Shown one piece after another: positions 22,434 to 32,500 of a stretch of DNA of 36,444 nt (position 1 is the first letter of the stretch; the number at the start of each line of letters is the position of its first letter). Made by a program: the position numbers and the translations under genes. Source of the stretch: an uncultured Eubacteriales bacterium (GTDB taxonomy: Bacteria > Bacillota > Clostridia > Christensenellales > Aristaeellaceae); assembly GCA_902790525.1 (NCBI GenBank), contig CADASI010000015.1, forward strand, positions 1 through 36,444, in the 5' to 3' direction. The notes under the pieces are model-generated. The model was given only the letters and a program-made list of their open reading frames with translations, did no database searches and was not told where the DNA came from.

Positions 22434-23084
22434 ATGAAGCGTTACACAGGGGTGATCTTCGACATGGACGGCGTGCTGTTCGACACGGAGCGCGTCTATC
22501 AGGAGAGCTGGCACGAGATCGCCAACGGCATGGGCGTCACGCTGGGGGACGGCTGGATCGAGGCCATCTCCGGCACCAACGGCGAGGTGATGTGCCGGGC
22601 TATCGAAAAGTTCTACCACGTCCCGGACGGCGCGGACATCATGAACGCCTGCAAGCGCCTGGTGCGCGAAAAGCTGTCCTGCCACGTGCCGGTCAAGGCG
22701 GGCGTTAAGGAGATACTGGATTTCTTCCGCAATAAGGGCCTGCGCATGGCCCTGGCCAGCAGCAGCACCCGCGCGCAGATACTGTCCAACCTGGAGCTCT
22801 CGGGGATTGGCCCCTTCGACGCCGTCATCAGCGGCGAGGAGGTCGCCGTCGGCAAGCCGGACCCGGAGATCTTCCTGCGGGCCGCGCAGGCGCTCGGCTG
22901 CCCGCCGGACGAATGCCTGGTGTTCGAGGACAGCAAAAGCGGCGTCCGGGCCGGGCACGCCGCCGGGTGCGACACCGTGATGGTGCCGGACCTCATCGCC
23001 CCCTCCCCCGACATCGTCCCCCTGTGCTTTCGCATCTGCGACGATATGACCGCCGCCCTGGCAAAGCTGCGTGAGATCGTATAA
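22434..23084 (+). CDS. HAD-superfamily phosphatase / beta-phosphoglucomutase-like
   Basis: A 216-aa cytoplasmic HAD hydrolase with a small helical cap. The catalytic DxD is Asp10/Asp12 in IFDMDGVLFDTE. Motif II is LASSSTR, motif III Lys lies in VGKPDPEIF (near 141), and the motif IV acids are in VFEDSKSGVRAG. The set matches the beta-phosphoglucomutase/phosphatase group, which acts on phosphorylated sugars or related metabolites. The exact substrate is not readable from sequence. The start has GGAGGGGAG about 6 nt upstream. It is monocistronic, between its own promoter and a strong terminator. Confidence 0.88.
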   Translation: MKRYTGVIFDMDGVLFDTERVYQESWHEIANGMGVTLGDGWIEAISGTNGEVMCRAIEKFYHVPDGADIMNACKRLVREKLSCHVPVKAGVKEILDFFRNKGLRMALASSSTRAQILSNLELSGIGPFDAVISGEEVAVGKPDPEIFLRAAQALGCPPDECLVFEDSKSGVRAGHAAGCDTVMVPDLIAPSPDIVPLCFRICDDMTAALAKLREIV

Positions 23085-23088
23085 AGAA

Positions 23089-23120
23089 GCCCCCGGCATC
23101 GCGCGATGCCGGGGGCTCTT
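23089..23120. terminator. Strong terminator between convergent genes
   Basis: A perfect 28-bp palindrome (GCCCCCGGCATCGC and its complement, 23089-23116) is followed by TCTTT on the plus strand and TTCTTTAT on the minus strand. It can serve both the HAD gene and the convergent NlpC/P60 gene. Confidence 0.88.
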
Positions 23121-23135
23121 TCATACGGCCAGGGA

Positions 23136-25886
23136 TCACTGCAATATGCGGCGTCCCCAGCTGAAATTGCGCTTGTAGTAGTCGCTGTTTTTGGTCTCAA
23201 ACTGGCTGACCATGACCTTTTTGCCGGCGGAGGAGGCGTGGATGAAGTACCCCTTGCCCAGGTAGATGCCGGTGTGGTCGCTCAGGTCGTCTTTGTCGCT
23301 CTCGTCCTGGTCCGTATTGAAGCACACCACGTCGCCGCGCTTGAGCTCTTCAATGCGGACCACCTTGGTGTAGCTTTTGTCGTAGCCCTGCTTGTGGGCA
23401 CTGTCCTCCAGCTTGACCTTGATCTTGCCGAAGCTCCAGTACACCAGGCCGCTGCAATCGAAGCCGTCTGGGTTCGACCCGCCGCTGTAGCCGCCGCCGT
23501 AAGTGTAGGGCTTGCCCAGCTGGTTCTGCGCGTTGTAGATCACGTGCTCCAGCTTCTGCTCGTTGCTCAGGTTGGCGTTGTACTCGCTCTGGTAGGACGC
23601 GATGCCCAGCTTCTTCATGGATTCGGGCACCTTCACATCGGGCTTCGGGTCGGGGGCCTTGCCGGTCACGGTCAGGGTGGCCTTGGCGGTCTTGCCGTTG
23701 TAGGTGGTGACGCTGATGGTGGTCGTGCCCGCGGCGACGGCCTTCGCCAGGCCGTTGGCGTCCACGGTGGCGACGCCGGTGTTGCTGCTGGCGTAGTTGT
23801 ACGCACCCGCGGAGTCCTTGGGCAGCTTGACGGCGTACTGCATCGTGCCGCCCGCCTCGACGGACTTGTCGCCGGGGCTGAGGCTCACCTTTTTGGGGGC
23901 CTTTTTGACCTTCACCCGGCACCTGGCCTTCAGGCCGTTGGTGGTCTTGGCCACGATGGTGGCGGTGCCCTTCCTGACGGCCTGTATGGCGCCGGTGTTG
24001 GGATCGACCTTGACCACCTTCTTGTTCGTGGACTTCCAGGTGACCGTCGCGGTGCAGTTCTGGTCCCCCGCCTCGGACACCATGGTCAGGGGCAGCGCGC
24101 CCCGGCTCTCCTTGACGCCGATGGCAAGGGTGGCCGGCAGCGCGATCGACACCGGCGCCGGCGTGGGATACACGGTCACCTTGCAGGTGGCCTTCTTCTT
24201 GTTATAGGTCGTCGCCGTGATCACGGCGGTGCCCGCGCTCTTCGCGGTCAGCATGCCGTTGGCGTCCACGGAGGCCACGGCGTCGTTGCTGGACACGTAG
24301 GCGGTACCGGCGCTGGCCCCGCCCTTGCCCAGCTTGAGCTTGAGCTGCACCGGCGCGGTTCCCGCGCCCAGCCTCAGCTTCTTCGGCTTGAACACGGCCT
24401 TCTTGGGGGCGTTTTTGACCGTCACCACGACGCTGGCGGTAGCCCCGCCGCAGGTAGCCGTGACGGTGGCCTTGCCCTTCTTCAGGCCCTTGATGACGCC
24501 CGTGGCGGCGTTCACCCGCACGATCTTCTTGTTGCTGGAAGTCCAGGTGACGCTCCCCGAGCCGCCCGTGGCCGACAGGCCGCGGTAGGTCTCCTTGAGG
24601 CCCAGCGCGCACTGGGCCATGTTGAGATGGAAGGCGGCCTCCGCCGCGTTGGCCTGCGCCGCCGCGGTCTCCTCGGCCCCGACGGCCTCAGCCCCGGCGT
24701 CACTCTGCGCCGTCTCCCCGGACGGGCGCTCCGACGCGCCCGCCTCCATGGCAGCGGCGGCATCCTTCGACGCCACGGCGTCCGTCGCATCGTCCTTCAC
24801 GGCTTCCGTCGCATCGTCCTTCACGGCTTCCGTCGCATCGTCCTTCACGGCTTCCGTCGCTTCGTCCTTCGCGGCGTCCGCCGCATCGTCCTTCGCGGCA
24901 TCTTCCGCGCCCTCGGCGGCGTCCGCGTCCCCGTCCGTCGCACCGTCCGTCGCATCCCCGGCGGTCTCTTCACCGTCGGCGGTGTCGGGTGTATCATCGG
25001 GGGAATTGTCTTCGTCGTCGATAATCTCCGGGGCAGTCGCCTCGCCCGCGGGCGCATCGCCCGTTTCGGCGGCGTCCTGCGCGTCCCCGTCCTGCCCGGC
25101 GGGCGCTTCGGGTGTTTCCTCCGCGTCCTCATCCTGCCCGGCGGGCGCTTCGGGTGTTTCCTCCGCGTCCTCATCCTGCCCGGCGGGCGCCTCGGGTGTA
25201 TCCTCCGCGTCCCCGTCCTGCCCGGCAGGGGTCTCAGTCTCAGCCCCGGCGTCCGCAAAGGCGCACGCCACCGGCCCCAGCGGCCGATTGAGGTCGCCGT
25301 CGTACAGCGTCACCGCGCCGCTCGCCGCCAGCGCGTCCAGATAGGCCGCGGTCTCGTCGGCGTCCAGCGCGCGCAGGCCCTCGGCGGCCACGCAGCCGGT
25401 CACGACGCCCCGCTCGGTGCAGAAGGCCACGCCGAGCCAGTCCGCCGCGGCGTCCCCCAGCACCAGCACGGTGCAGTCCGCGCCCAGCGCCGCGATCGCC
25501 GCACCGTCGACGGCGTCCAGCACCGCCACGTCCGCCCGTACGGTGCGCGCATAGCGCGGCGCATCGGCGGCCTGCGCCCCGTCGGCCTCGACCGGCACGG
25601 TCTCCACCGTCAGCGCGGATTCCTCCGCCGCTACGTCCTCGCCCAGGGTCAGCTCGTACTCCGCCGGGACGGATTGCGCCCCGTCCGCGGCGTCCTCCTC
25701 CGGCAGCGTCGCGACGATGACGATCTCCTCCTCCGCCGCGTCCCCGTCGGACACGTCCTCCGGACTTTGCTCGATCAGCGCGCTGACCACCGCCTCATCC
25801 GCATCCCCGGAGGCAAGGGCAAGACTGCCCTGCGCGCACGAGAATGTGATGATAAACGCCATCGCGCCGCTGACCCATCGTTTCAT
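23136..25886 (-). CDS. Secreted NlpC/P60 peptidoglycan hydrolase with Ig-like repeats
   Basis: 916 aa with a signal peptide (WVSGAMAFIITFSCAQGSLALA). An N-terminal domain (about 60-210) may be SH3-like but is not clearly recognised. A long acidic Ala/Asp/Glu low-complexity region (about 220-420) follows, with exact DNA repeats. Four or so Big_2-type Ig-like domains (about 430-750) carry signatures such as SSNKKIVRVNA and STNKKVVKVDP. The C-terminal NlpC/P60 endopeptidase domain (about 780-916) has Cys near 809 (DGFDCSGLVYW), His near 870 (SDHTGIYLG) and a second His in YFIHASS. It would cut peptide stems in peptidoglycan outside the membrane. ATG 25886 has GGAGG 6 nt upstream. The Big_2 modules are close in style to those of the protein at 12170. 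Confidence 0.92.
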   Translation of the reverse strand: MKRWVSGAMAFIITFSCAQGSLALASGDADEAVVSALIEQSPEDVSDGDAAEEEIVIVATLPEEDAADGAQSVPAEYELTLGEDVAAEESALTVETVPVEADGAQAADAPRYARTVRADVAVLDAVDGAAIAALGADCTVLVLGDAAADWLGVAFCTERGVVTGCVAAEGLRALDADETAAYLDALAASGAVTLYDGDLNRPLGPVACAFADAGAETETPAGQDGDAEDTPEAPAGQDEDAEETPEAPAGQDEDAEETPEAPAGQDGDAQDAAETGDAPAGEATAPEIIDDEDNSPDDTPDTADGEETAGDATDGATDGDADAAEGAEDAAKDDAADAAKDEATEAVKDDATEAVKDDATEAVKDDATDAVASKDAAAAMEAGASERPSGETAQSDAGAEAVGAEETAAAQANAAEAAFHLNMAQCALGLKETYRGLSATGGSGSVTWTSSNKKIVRVNAATGVIKGLKKGKATVTATCGGATASVVVTVKNAPKKAVFKPKKLRLGAGTAPVQLKLKLGKGGASAGTAYVSSNDAVASVDANGMLTAKSAGTAVITATTYNKKKATCKVTVYPTPAPVSIALPATLAIGVKESRGALPLTMVSEAGDQNCTATVTWKSTNKKVVKVDPNTGAIQAVRKGTATIVAKTTNGLKARCRVKVKKAPKKVSLSPGDKSVEAGGTMQYAVKLPKDSAGAYNYASSNTGVATVDANGLAKAVAAGTTTISVTTYNGKTAKATLTVTGKAPDPKPDVKVPESMKKLGIASYQSEYNANLSNEQKLEHVIYNAQNQLGKPYTYGGGYSGGSNPDGFDCSGLVYWSFGKIKVKLEDSAHKQGYDKSYTKVVRIEELKRGDVVCFNTDQDESDKDDLSDHTGIYLGKGYFIHASSAGKKVMVSQFETKNSDYYKRNFSWGRRILQ
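24781..24900 (-). repeat. Five 24-bp tandem coding repeats
   Basis: Five consecutive 24-bp units encode KDDATEAV-like octapeptides in the acidic region of the NlpC/P60 protein. The first three units are identical. Length change by whole units would keep the frame. Confidence 0.9.
25090..25229 (-). repeat. 42-bp tandem coding repeats
   Basis: Three full 42-bp units and a partial fourth (unit starts 25090, 25132, 25174, 25216) encode PAGQDEDAEETPEA-type repeats. As with the 24-bp repeats, unit number could vary without a frameshift. Confidence 0.9.
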
Positions 25887-25944
25887 AGCAATCCTCCGGA
25901 ATTATGCGTAATATCGCACCATGTTATTTCATAGTATATCATAT

Positions 25945-25973
25945 ATTTTACCACATAACACAGATTGCGTCAA
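25945..25973 (-). promoter_or_regulatory. Predicted promoter of the NlpC/P60 gene
   Basis: On the minus strand TTGACG (25973-25968) and TAAAAT (25950-25945) are 17 bp apart, with TGG before the -10. The region is AT-rich, unlike its surroundings. Confidence 0.75.
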
Positions 25974-26055
25974 CGTTTCGTAACAAATGGTTGTGGCATT
26001 TCTGTGTCAAGTCGGGTTTATTTTGGGTGTTTCGTGGTAAAAATCCCAATATTGA

Positions 26056-26125
26056 ATGGGACGCCCCGCGGGGCGTCCCATCGGTGAGGGTGCGATGCGT
26101 GCGGACGCCAGGAATGGCGTCCCTA
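26056..26125. repeat. Two palindromes of the GGACGCC family
   Basis: A perfect 26-bp palindrome (26056-26081, core GACGCCCCGCGGGGCGTC) is followed by GGACGCCA-GGAA-TGGCGTCC (26103-26122) and CTACG. The second module matches 1829-1848. Confidence 0.7.
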
Positions 26126-26149
26126 CGATGGGGTATGTACCAACATAAC

Positions 26150-26170
26150 CCCTACTCCCTACTCCCTAAA
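26150..26170 (-). repeat. Short heptad array at the 3' end of gltX, locus E
   Basis: About three units of GGGAGTA on the minus strand, overlapping the last codons of gltX. No inverted partner array was found here. Confidence 0.7.
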
Positions 26171-27687
26171 TCCATCCGCTCGATCGCGGCGTTCAGGCGA
26201 CGCAGCGTCTCCTCCCTGCCCAGCAGGTAAGCGATTTCAAACGCCCCGCCGGGGGTGGACATCTGGCCGGAGATGGCGATGCGCATGGGCCAGAGCACCT
26301 GGCCGTTCTTCATGCCCAGTCCGGGGATGGCTTCCATCACCCGATCGTGAAGCTCCGCCTCGGTCCAGTCGCCGATGCCCTCCAGTATGGGCCTGACGGC
26401 GTTGAGCGCGGTCGCGGCGCTCTCCAGCGTGGACTTCTGCTTCTTGTTGACGTAGAAATCGGCGGGGTATTCGGGCATTTCCGCGAGGAAGCGCACCATG
26501 TCCGGCAGCTGGCTGAACACCTCGGTGCGACCCTGCAGAAGCTCCGCGAGGCGCTTGAAGTCGAAGCGCGCGGGGTCGAGGACCTTCTGAAGCCAGGGCG
26601 TGGCGAGCTCGAGGTACCGCTCCGGGGACAGCTTGCGGATGTACTCGGCGTTGAACCAGTTGAGCTTCTGCATGTCGAAGAAGGAGGGCGACTTGGACAG
26701 GCCCTCGAGGTCAAAGACCTCCTCCAGCTCCTTGAGCGTATAGAACTCCCGCTCGCCGCGGGGGCTCCAGCCCAGCAGCACCAGGTAGTTGATCACGGCC
26801 TCCACGAGATAGCCCCCGGCCAGCAGGTCCTCGAAGGACGGGTCGCCCTGCGACTTCGACATCTTGCGCTTGACGATGGCCTTCACGGGGTTGCCGTTTT
26901 CGTCGGTGGTCATCTGGTACTCGCCGGTCTTCTTGTCGCGGTAGGTGCCCTCGACCATCACGGGGGTGAGGTGCACGTAGGTGGGCGGGGTCCAGCCCAG
27001 CGCCTCGTAGAGCAGGTTGTACTTGGGCGCGGAGGACAGGTACTCGTTGCCGCGCATCACATGGGTGATGCCCATCAGGTGGTCGTCGATCACGTTGGCG
27101 AAGTTGTAGGTGGGCAGGCCGTCGGCCTTGATGAGCACGTTGTCGTCCAGCGTGTCGCAGTCCACCTCCACGTGGCCGTAGATCACGTCGTCAAAGCCCG
27201 CCTTGCCCGTGGTCGGGATGTTCTGGCGGATGACATACGGCTCCCCGGCGTCCAGCTTCGCCCGGATCTCCTCCTTGGTGAGGTGCAGGCAGTGCTTGTC
27301 GTACTTGAAGCCCTCGCCCTTCGCCTCGGCCGCGGCGCGGGCTTCCTCCAGCCGCTCCTTGGTGCAGAAGCAGTAGTAGGCGTGGCCGGACGCGATCAGC
27401 TGCTTCGCGTAGGGCAGGTAGGTGTCCTTGCGCTGGGACTGTATGTAGGGGCCGCAGGGGCCGCCCACGTCCGGGCCCTCGTCGTGCGTGAGGCCCGCGA
27501 TCCTCAGCGAATTGTAGATCACGTCGATGGCCCCGGGCACCTCGCGCTCCTGGTCGGTGTCCTCGATGCGCAGTATGAACTTGCCGCCCTTCCGCCGGGC
27601 CCACAGGTAGGTGTACAGCGCCGTCCGAAGGTTGCCCAGGTGCATGTAGCCCGTCGGGCTCGGCGCAAAGCGTGTTCTGACTTCCAT
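26152..27687 (-). CDS. gltX: Glutamyl-tRNA synthetase
   Basis: Charges tRNA-Glu (and, in many Clostridia, tRNA-Gln before amidation). It is 511 aa from ATG 27687, normal for the family. It has class I signature HLGN (residues 16-19) within [23 protein letters not shown], the [18 protein letters not shown] region, and KMSKS near residue 275 ([13 protein letters not shown]), then the anticodon-binding helical half. In-frame TTGs at 27693 and 27708 are alternatives; the TTG at 27693 is well spaced from AAGGAAAG, so the true start is uncertain by a few codons. The last residues (GSRE) and TAG stop are encoded by GGGAGTA heptads. It lies 126 bp after galM on the same strand, perhaps co-transcribed. 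Confidence 0.95.
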   Translation of the reverse strand: MEVRTRFAPSPTGYMHLGNLRTALYTYLWARRKGGKFILRIEDTDQEREVPGAIDVIYNSLRIAGLTHDEGPDVGGPCGPYIQSQRKDTYLPYAKQLIASGHAYYCFCTKERLEEARAAAEAKGEGFKYDKHCLHLTKEEIRAKLDAGEPYVIRQNIPTTGKAGFDDVIYGHVEVDCDTLDDNVLIKADGLPTYNFANVIDDHLMGITHVMRGNEYLSSAPKYNLLYEALGWTPPTYVHLTPVMVEGTYRDKKTGEYQMTTDENGNPVKAIVKRKMSKSQGDPSFEDLLAGGYLVEAVINYLVLLGWSPRGEREFYTLKELEEVFDLEGLSKSPSFFDMQKLNWFNAEYIRKLSPERYLELATPWLQKVLDPARFDFKRLAELLQGRTEVFSQLPDMVRFLAEMPEYPADFYVNKKQKSTLESAATALNAVRPILEGIGDWTEAELHDRVMEAIPGLGMKNGQVLWPMRIAISGQMSTPGGAFEIAYLLGREETLRRLNAAIERMDLGSRE

Positions 27688-27724
27688 TTCCAATGTCTTT
27701 CCTTCCAACTGTATCTGATTTCAG

Positions 27725-27807
27725 AGGGAATAGGAAATGCGGCTGCCGTGCTTCCTGTTGGAAGGAACGGCGGCAGCAGCTATTCCTAATCCCTAATCCC
27801 TAATCCC
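27725..27807. repeat. Composite inverted heptad element, locus F
   Basis: The short left arm GGGAATAGGAA (27726-27736) faces a right arm of TAATCCC heptads (27781-27807). The core pairs GCTGCCG with CGGCAGC and GCTTCC with GGAAGG around a TGTT loop. It starts (minus strand) a few bases after the galM stop. Confidence 0.65.
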
Positions 27808-27813
27808 TTTATT

Positions 27814-28896
27814 TTACTCCTCTTCGCCCACCACATCAAACGCGAAGATGGTGGTATAATCATACTTCTCCCCCGCGCGGAGCACGGAATCGATGAACTC
27901 GGGGTGGTTGATGGAATCCGGGGCGTACTGGGTCTCGAGGCAGAAGCCCTCGTGGGGGCCGTACACGCGGCCGGAGCGCCCGGGGTTCTTGCCGTGGAGG
28001 TTGTTGGCAGCGTAGAACTGCACGGCGGGCATGTCGGTGAACACGTCCATCACGCGGCCGGACTCGGGATCGGAGACCTCGGCGGCGAAGCGCAGGCCGG
28101 CCTCGAAGTCGTTGATGTTGAAGTTGTGGTCGATGCCGGTGCCGAAGCGGAGCTGCTCGTCGTTCGGGGTCATGTCGAGGCGGTCGCCGACGCGGGTGGG
28201 CGCACGGAAGTCGAACGGCGTGCCGGTGACGTCCCGCTGCTCGCCGGTGGGAATGCAGCGTTCGTCGACGACGGTGAAGGTGTCGCAGTTCATCTCAAAC
28301 ACGTGGTCCACGATCTTCTTGCCGCTGGCCTCGCCGCACAGGTTGAAATAGGTGTGGTTGGTCAGGTTGCACAGCGTGTCCCTGTCGGACACGGCCTCGT
28401 AGCGGATCATCAGCTCGTTGTCGTCGGTGAAGGTGTAGGTGACCATCACCCTCAGCGTGCCGGGGTAACCCTCCTCGCCGTCGGGGCTCGTGTATTTCAG
28501 TATGAGCTGGTCCTGGCAGATGCCCTCGATGGGAGTGACGTCCCACAGCTTGAGGTTGAAGCCCACGTTGCCGCCGTGCAGGTGGGTGACGCCCTTTTCG
28601 TTCTTGGCAAGCGTCAGCTTCTGGCCGTTCAGCACGCACTCGCCGTTGGCGATGCGGTTGCCCACGCGGCCGATCAGCGCGCCGAGGTATCCCACGGTGG
28701 GCACGTAGCCATTGACGTCGTTGTAGCCCAGCACCACGCTGTCCAGCCTGCCGTCCTTGTCCGGCACGTTGATGGCGCGGATGATGCCGCCGTAGTTGGT
28801 GATTTCGACTGACGCGCCGGAGGCGTTGGTCAGGATGTACAGATCGGCCTGGCGACCGTCCGCCAGCGTCCCGAAGCTCTTCTTCACGATACTCAT
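27814..28896 (-). CDS. galM: Aldose 1-epimerase (mutarotase)
   Basis: Interconverts alpha and beta anomers of glucose/galactose in the cytoplasm. It is 360 aa. Motifs are NYGGIIRAINVPDKDG, VVLGYNDVNGY, the GRVGNRIANG signature, THLHGGNVGFNLKLWDV, the catalytic His in TNHTYFNLCG, PFDFRAPTRVGD, GIDHNF and the catalytic Glu in FCLETQYAPDSINHPEF. The ATG at 28896 has AAAGGCGG upstream. It has its own promoter and no other galactose genes nearby. A heptad element follows the stop, then gltX. Confidence 0.95.
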   Translation of the reverse strand: MSIVKKSFGTLADGRQADLYILTNASGASVEITNYGGIIRAINVPDKDGRLDSVVLGYNDVNGYVPTVGYLGALIGRVGNRIANGECVLNGQKLTLAKNEKGVTHLHGGNVGFNLKLWDVTPIEGICQDQLILKYTSPDGEEGYPGTLRVMVTYTFTDDNELMIRYEAVSDRDTLCNLTNHTYFNLCGEASGKKIVDHVFEMNCDTFTVVDERCIPTGEQRDVTGTPFDFRAPTRVGDRLDMTPNDEQLRFGTGIDHNFNINDFEAGLRFAAEVSDPESGRVMDVFTDMPAVQFYAANNLHGKNPGRSGRVYGPHEGFCLETQYAPDSINHPEFIDSVLRAGEKYDYTTIFAFDVVGEEE

Positions 28897-28932
28897 GGAA
28901 AATACCGCCTTTCAGGTTTATTTACCGTTACT

Positions 28933-28961
28933 ATAATACATGGTTTTGGGGCGATTTTCAA
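28933..28961 (-). promoter_or_regulatory. Predicted galM promoter
   Basis: On the minus strand TTGAAA (28961-28956) and TATTAT (28938-28933) are 17 bp apart. Confidence 0.65.
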
Positions 28962-29008
28962 GGGGGAAATCCGCGGGGGAGGGTAAATTGGGAATTGCGG
29001 AAACCATG

Positions 29009-29133
29009 TCGTAGGGGCGATGCCCCCATCGCCCGCAGGAACCCCATCGCCGTCGTAGGGGCGGCGATGCGCCGCCCGCCCGAACGGAACCATGGATTCG
29101 CATTGGGCGGGCGCCGCATCGGCGCCCCTACGA
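29009..29133. repeat. Modular palindromic repeat (copy 1)
   Basis: A short CGATGCCCCCATCGCCCG palindromic module is followed by an ~80-bp element (29054-29133). The element has imperfect terminal inverted repeats, CGTAGGGGCGGCGATGCGCC at the left facing GGCGCCCCTACG at the right, around ACCATGGATTC. The same module order recurs at 36150-36265. No gene is seen here. Confidence 0.85.
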
Positions 29134-29154
29134 CTGCGCAGATCCAATCCCCAC

Positions 29155-29544
29155 TTACCTCTTCTTCCCTCCCAGCCGAATACGTATCGGCTTCGCGGCG
29201 GTTTTCGCCGCCTCGGGCCGGGGCGCGAACACTGGCACGGGGGGAATGTCCCTATCCGGGGCGGGAGCCTCGGCGGGGACAGGGGGCGCGGCGGGGGCGG
29301 GTTCCTCGGCGGGAGCGGGTTTCTCAACCGGTACGGGTACAGCGGGCGCGGGCGGTGCGACCGGCGTCGGCTCCTCCAGCACCGCGTCGCCGTTCATGCC
29401 GGCGGCCTCGCGGATCATCTGGATCTCCCGCGCCTTCATCTTCCTGCCGTTGAGCAGGTCATACAGCACGGGCACCACGAACAGCGTCATCAGCGTGGCG
29501 TAGGTCAGTCCGCCGATGGACACCACCGCCATGGGCTGCATCAT
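29155..29544 (-). pseudogene. Displaced C-terminal part of the RND permease
   Basis: This frame encodes the expected continuation of the permease: the last membrane segment ([24 protein letters not shown]) and a Pro/Ala/Glu-rich tail ending RIRLGGKKR. It has no ribosome binding site of its own. The family normally keeps this helix in one chain with the upstream gene. It is out of frame only because of the exact 43-bp tandem duplication at 29519-29604. If one copy is removed, both parts join into a protein of about 1860 residues. Confidence 0.8.
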
Positions 29545-32500
29545 CTCCGCGCCGGTGCCCTGACACCACCGCCATGGGCTGCATCATCTCCGCGCCGGTG
29601 CCCTTGCCCATCGCCATGGTGGACATGCCCAGTATGGTGGTCAGGGCGGTCATGAGGATGGGGCGGAGGCGCTGCCGCCCGGCCTCGACCAGCGCGTCGC
29701 GCTTCTCCCATCCGGCGATGCGCAATTGGTTTACACAGTCGATGAACACGATGCCGTTGTTGACCACCACGCCGGAGAGCACCAAAAAGCCGATCATGGC
29801 CACGATGGACAGGTCCATGCCGGTGATGATCAGCGCCAGCAGGCCGCCGGTGAAGGCCAGCGGTATGGTGAACATGACGATGATCGGGGACTTGAAGGAC
29901 TGGAACTGGGCCACCATGATCAGGAAGATCAGCAGCACGGCCACCAGTATCATCCACACCAGATCCTCCATGATGCCCATGACCGTCTCGTTTTCGCCGG
30001 ACAGCTCGGCCCGGTAGCCGTCGGGCAGCGCGTAGGCGCGCAGATTCGCCTCGAAGGCGTCGCTGACCAGGTTGGCGGAGTAGCCCTCCGCGGTGTCGAA
30101 GGTCACGCTCACCATGCGGCGCTGGTCGGCGCGGTTGATGGTGGACAGGCTCTGGGTGTCGCGGATCTCGGAGATGTCCCCGATGCGCACCATCACGTCC
30201 TCCTCTTCCTTCTCCACCTCGATCTCGAGGTCCTCGATGTCCCCGGGCTTCAACCCCCGGTTGCGGCCCTCGATGAGCTGTATCTTCATCTCCTTGCCGC
30301 TCAGGGTGACCTTGCCCACCTCGGTCTTCTCCATGAGCTTCTGGGCGACGAACTGGTAGACCTGCGCGGTGGTCAGGCTCTGGTCGATGGCTTTCTCCTT
30401 GTCCACCACGATCCGAAGCTCCGGCACGGCGTCCTCCAGGCCGTCGTTGACGTCGACGATGCCCTCGGTGCTCCGCGCGAGGTCCGCCACGTCCCTGGCG
30501 ATGCGCTGCAATTCGTCGATGTCGTCGCCGGTGATCTCCACGGTGATGCCGCTACCGGTCATCATGGAGATGTCCATGGTGGTGGCCTGGGCGACGAGGT
30601 CCGCGTTGTACCGGTCGCCGATGGCGTCGATCTGCCGGGCCAGCTCCACGTTTTTCACCCCGGCGGTCTCGTCGACGATGATGTAGTACGAATACCCGCC
30701 GGAGGAGGTCAGTATGGAGCTCGAGCCATCCATGAGGCCGATGGATTCTATCCCCTTGAGCGCCATGATGTCGGTCATGATCTGGGTGGCCTGGGCCTTC
30801 TGCTCCGCGTCGGACATGTCATTGTCCGGGGTCAGCGTGGCGCTCATCTGCCGGGAGTTGACCTCCGGCATGAAGGAGATGCCCATCCTGGTCACCTGCA
30901 TGCCCGAGAATACGAGCAGCGCCAGCGCCATCAAGAGCACCAGCGGCTTGACCCGCAGCGCGCCGCGCAATACCGCGCCGTAGGCGGTCTGGAACTTCGA
31001 GAACAACCTGTGCCTCCTGGGCTTTGACCGGCGCATCAGGAAGGAGCACATCATCGGCACCACGGTCATGGCCACCAGCAGGCTGGCCAGCAGCGAGTAG
31101 GCGATGGTCAGGCCCATGTCGGCAAACAGGTCCCGCGCCATGCCCTGCACGAACACGATGGGCAAAAACACGCAGATCGTGGTCAGCGTGGAGGCAAACA
31201 GCGCCCCGGACACCGTCCTGACGCCCTCCACGCAGGAGCGAAGCAGCGGCAGGCGCGCCTCGTCGTGCAGGCGGTAGATGTTCTCGATGGACACGATGGA
31301 GTTGTCCACCAGCATGCCGATGCCCAGCGCCAGGCCGGACAGCGACAGCACGTTCAACGTGATGCCGCTGAAATACATGGCCACAAAGGCCACCACCACG
31401 CTGACGGGGATGGAGAAGGCCACCGTGAGGGTGGGCCGCCAGTCCAGCAGGAACAGCAAAAGTATCAGTATGGCCAGGCCGCCGCCGATGAGCAGGTTGT
31501 CCAGCACGGAGCTGACCACGATGTCGATGTACTCGCCCTGGTTCATCAGGTCCACGATGTGCAGGTTGGGGTCGGCGGCCTGCATCTCCCGGACCTTCTT
31601 CATCACCGTGTCGGCCACGTCCGCCGTGGAATAGGTGGACTGCTTCTGCACCGACAGCAGTATGCCGTCGCGCCCGTCCAGCTTGGTGAACACGTCTTCG
31701 CGGTTGTCCGCCAGCCTGACGCTGGCCACGTCCAGCAGGCGCACCTCGTCGATGGTGTCCATGTCGAGGTTGAACAGCTTCATGCGCTTCAGTTCCTCGA
31801 TGGAGCCGAACTTGTCCCCCACGCGCACCAGCACCCGGTCGTCCTCCAGGTCGCGCACGTAGCCCGCGGGCATGGAAAAGTTCTGCCCGCCGATGATCTG
31901 GGCCACCATCTGCACGGTGATCACGCCGTCCAGGCCGGCCTCCTTGAAGGCGTCCTCCCGCTTTTCGTTGAACTCCTTGCGGGCCTTCGCCAGCTGCTTG
32001 CTCGCCTTGGCCAGCGCGCTCTCCGCCTTGGAGAAGGCGCTCTCCAGCTTCGAGCGGGCCTTCTTGAGCTTGTCCTCGGCGTCGGAGAGTTTGGTATCCT
32101 TGTCGATGCCGTCGATGTAGCCGCCGGGGATGATGCCCTGGTTCAGCTTGTCGATGTTGGCGTTGAGCGTCGCGATGCCCTTGTCCAGCTCGTCGAGGCC
32201 CGATTTGGCCTCCCTGTACCGGGCCTTGAGCTGCCCGGGGTCGCCGACGAGCGCCGCGGCCTGCTCCACGCCCGCGTCCTCCAGGGCGCGGATCTGATCC
32301 TCCATCACCGCGAGCTGACCGGCGATGACGCTCGCGTCGCCCTGCCCGGAGGCCAGGGCGCTGTCCATGGCCGCGATCTGCCGGTCCAGCGCGGCGACGC
32401 TCTCGTCGATGGACGCGATGCGGGCCTCCGCCTCGGCGACGCGGGCCTCGATGTTCTCGTTCGCGTCCGTCAGCGTGTCCAGCGCCCGCTGTTTGACGTC

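Noticed and set aside
23106-25934. Plus-strand 942-codon frame opposite the NlpC/P60 gene
   Set aside because: Repetitive Arg/Gly/His/Val product; shadow of the minus-strand gene.
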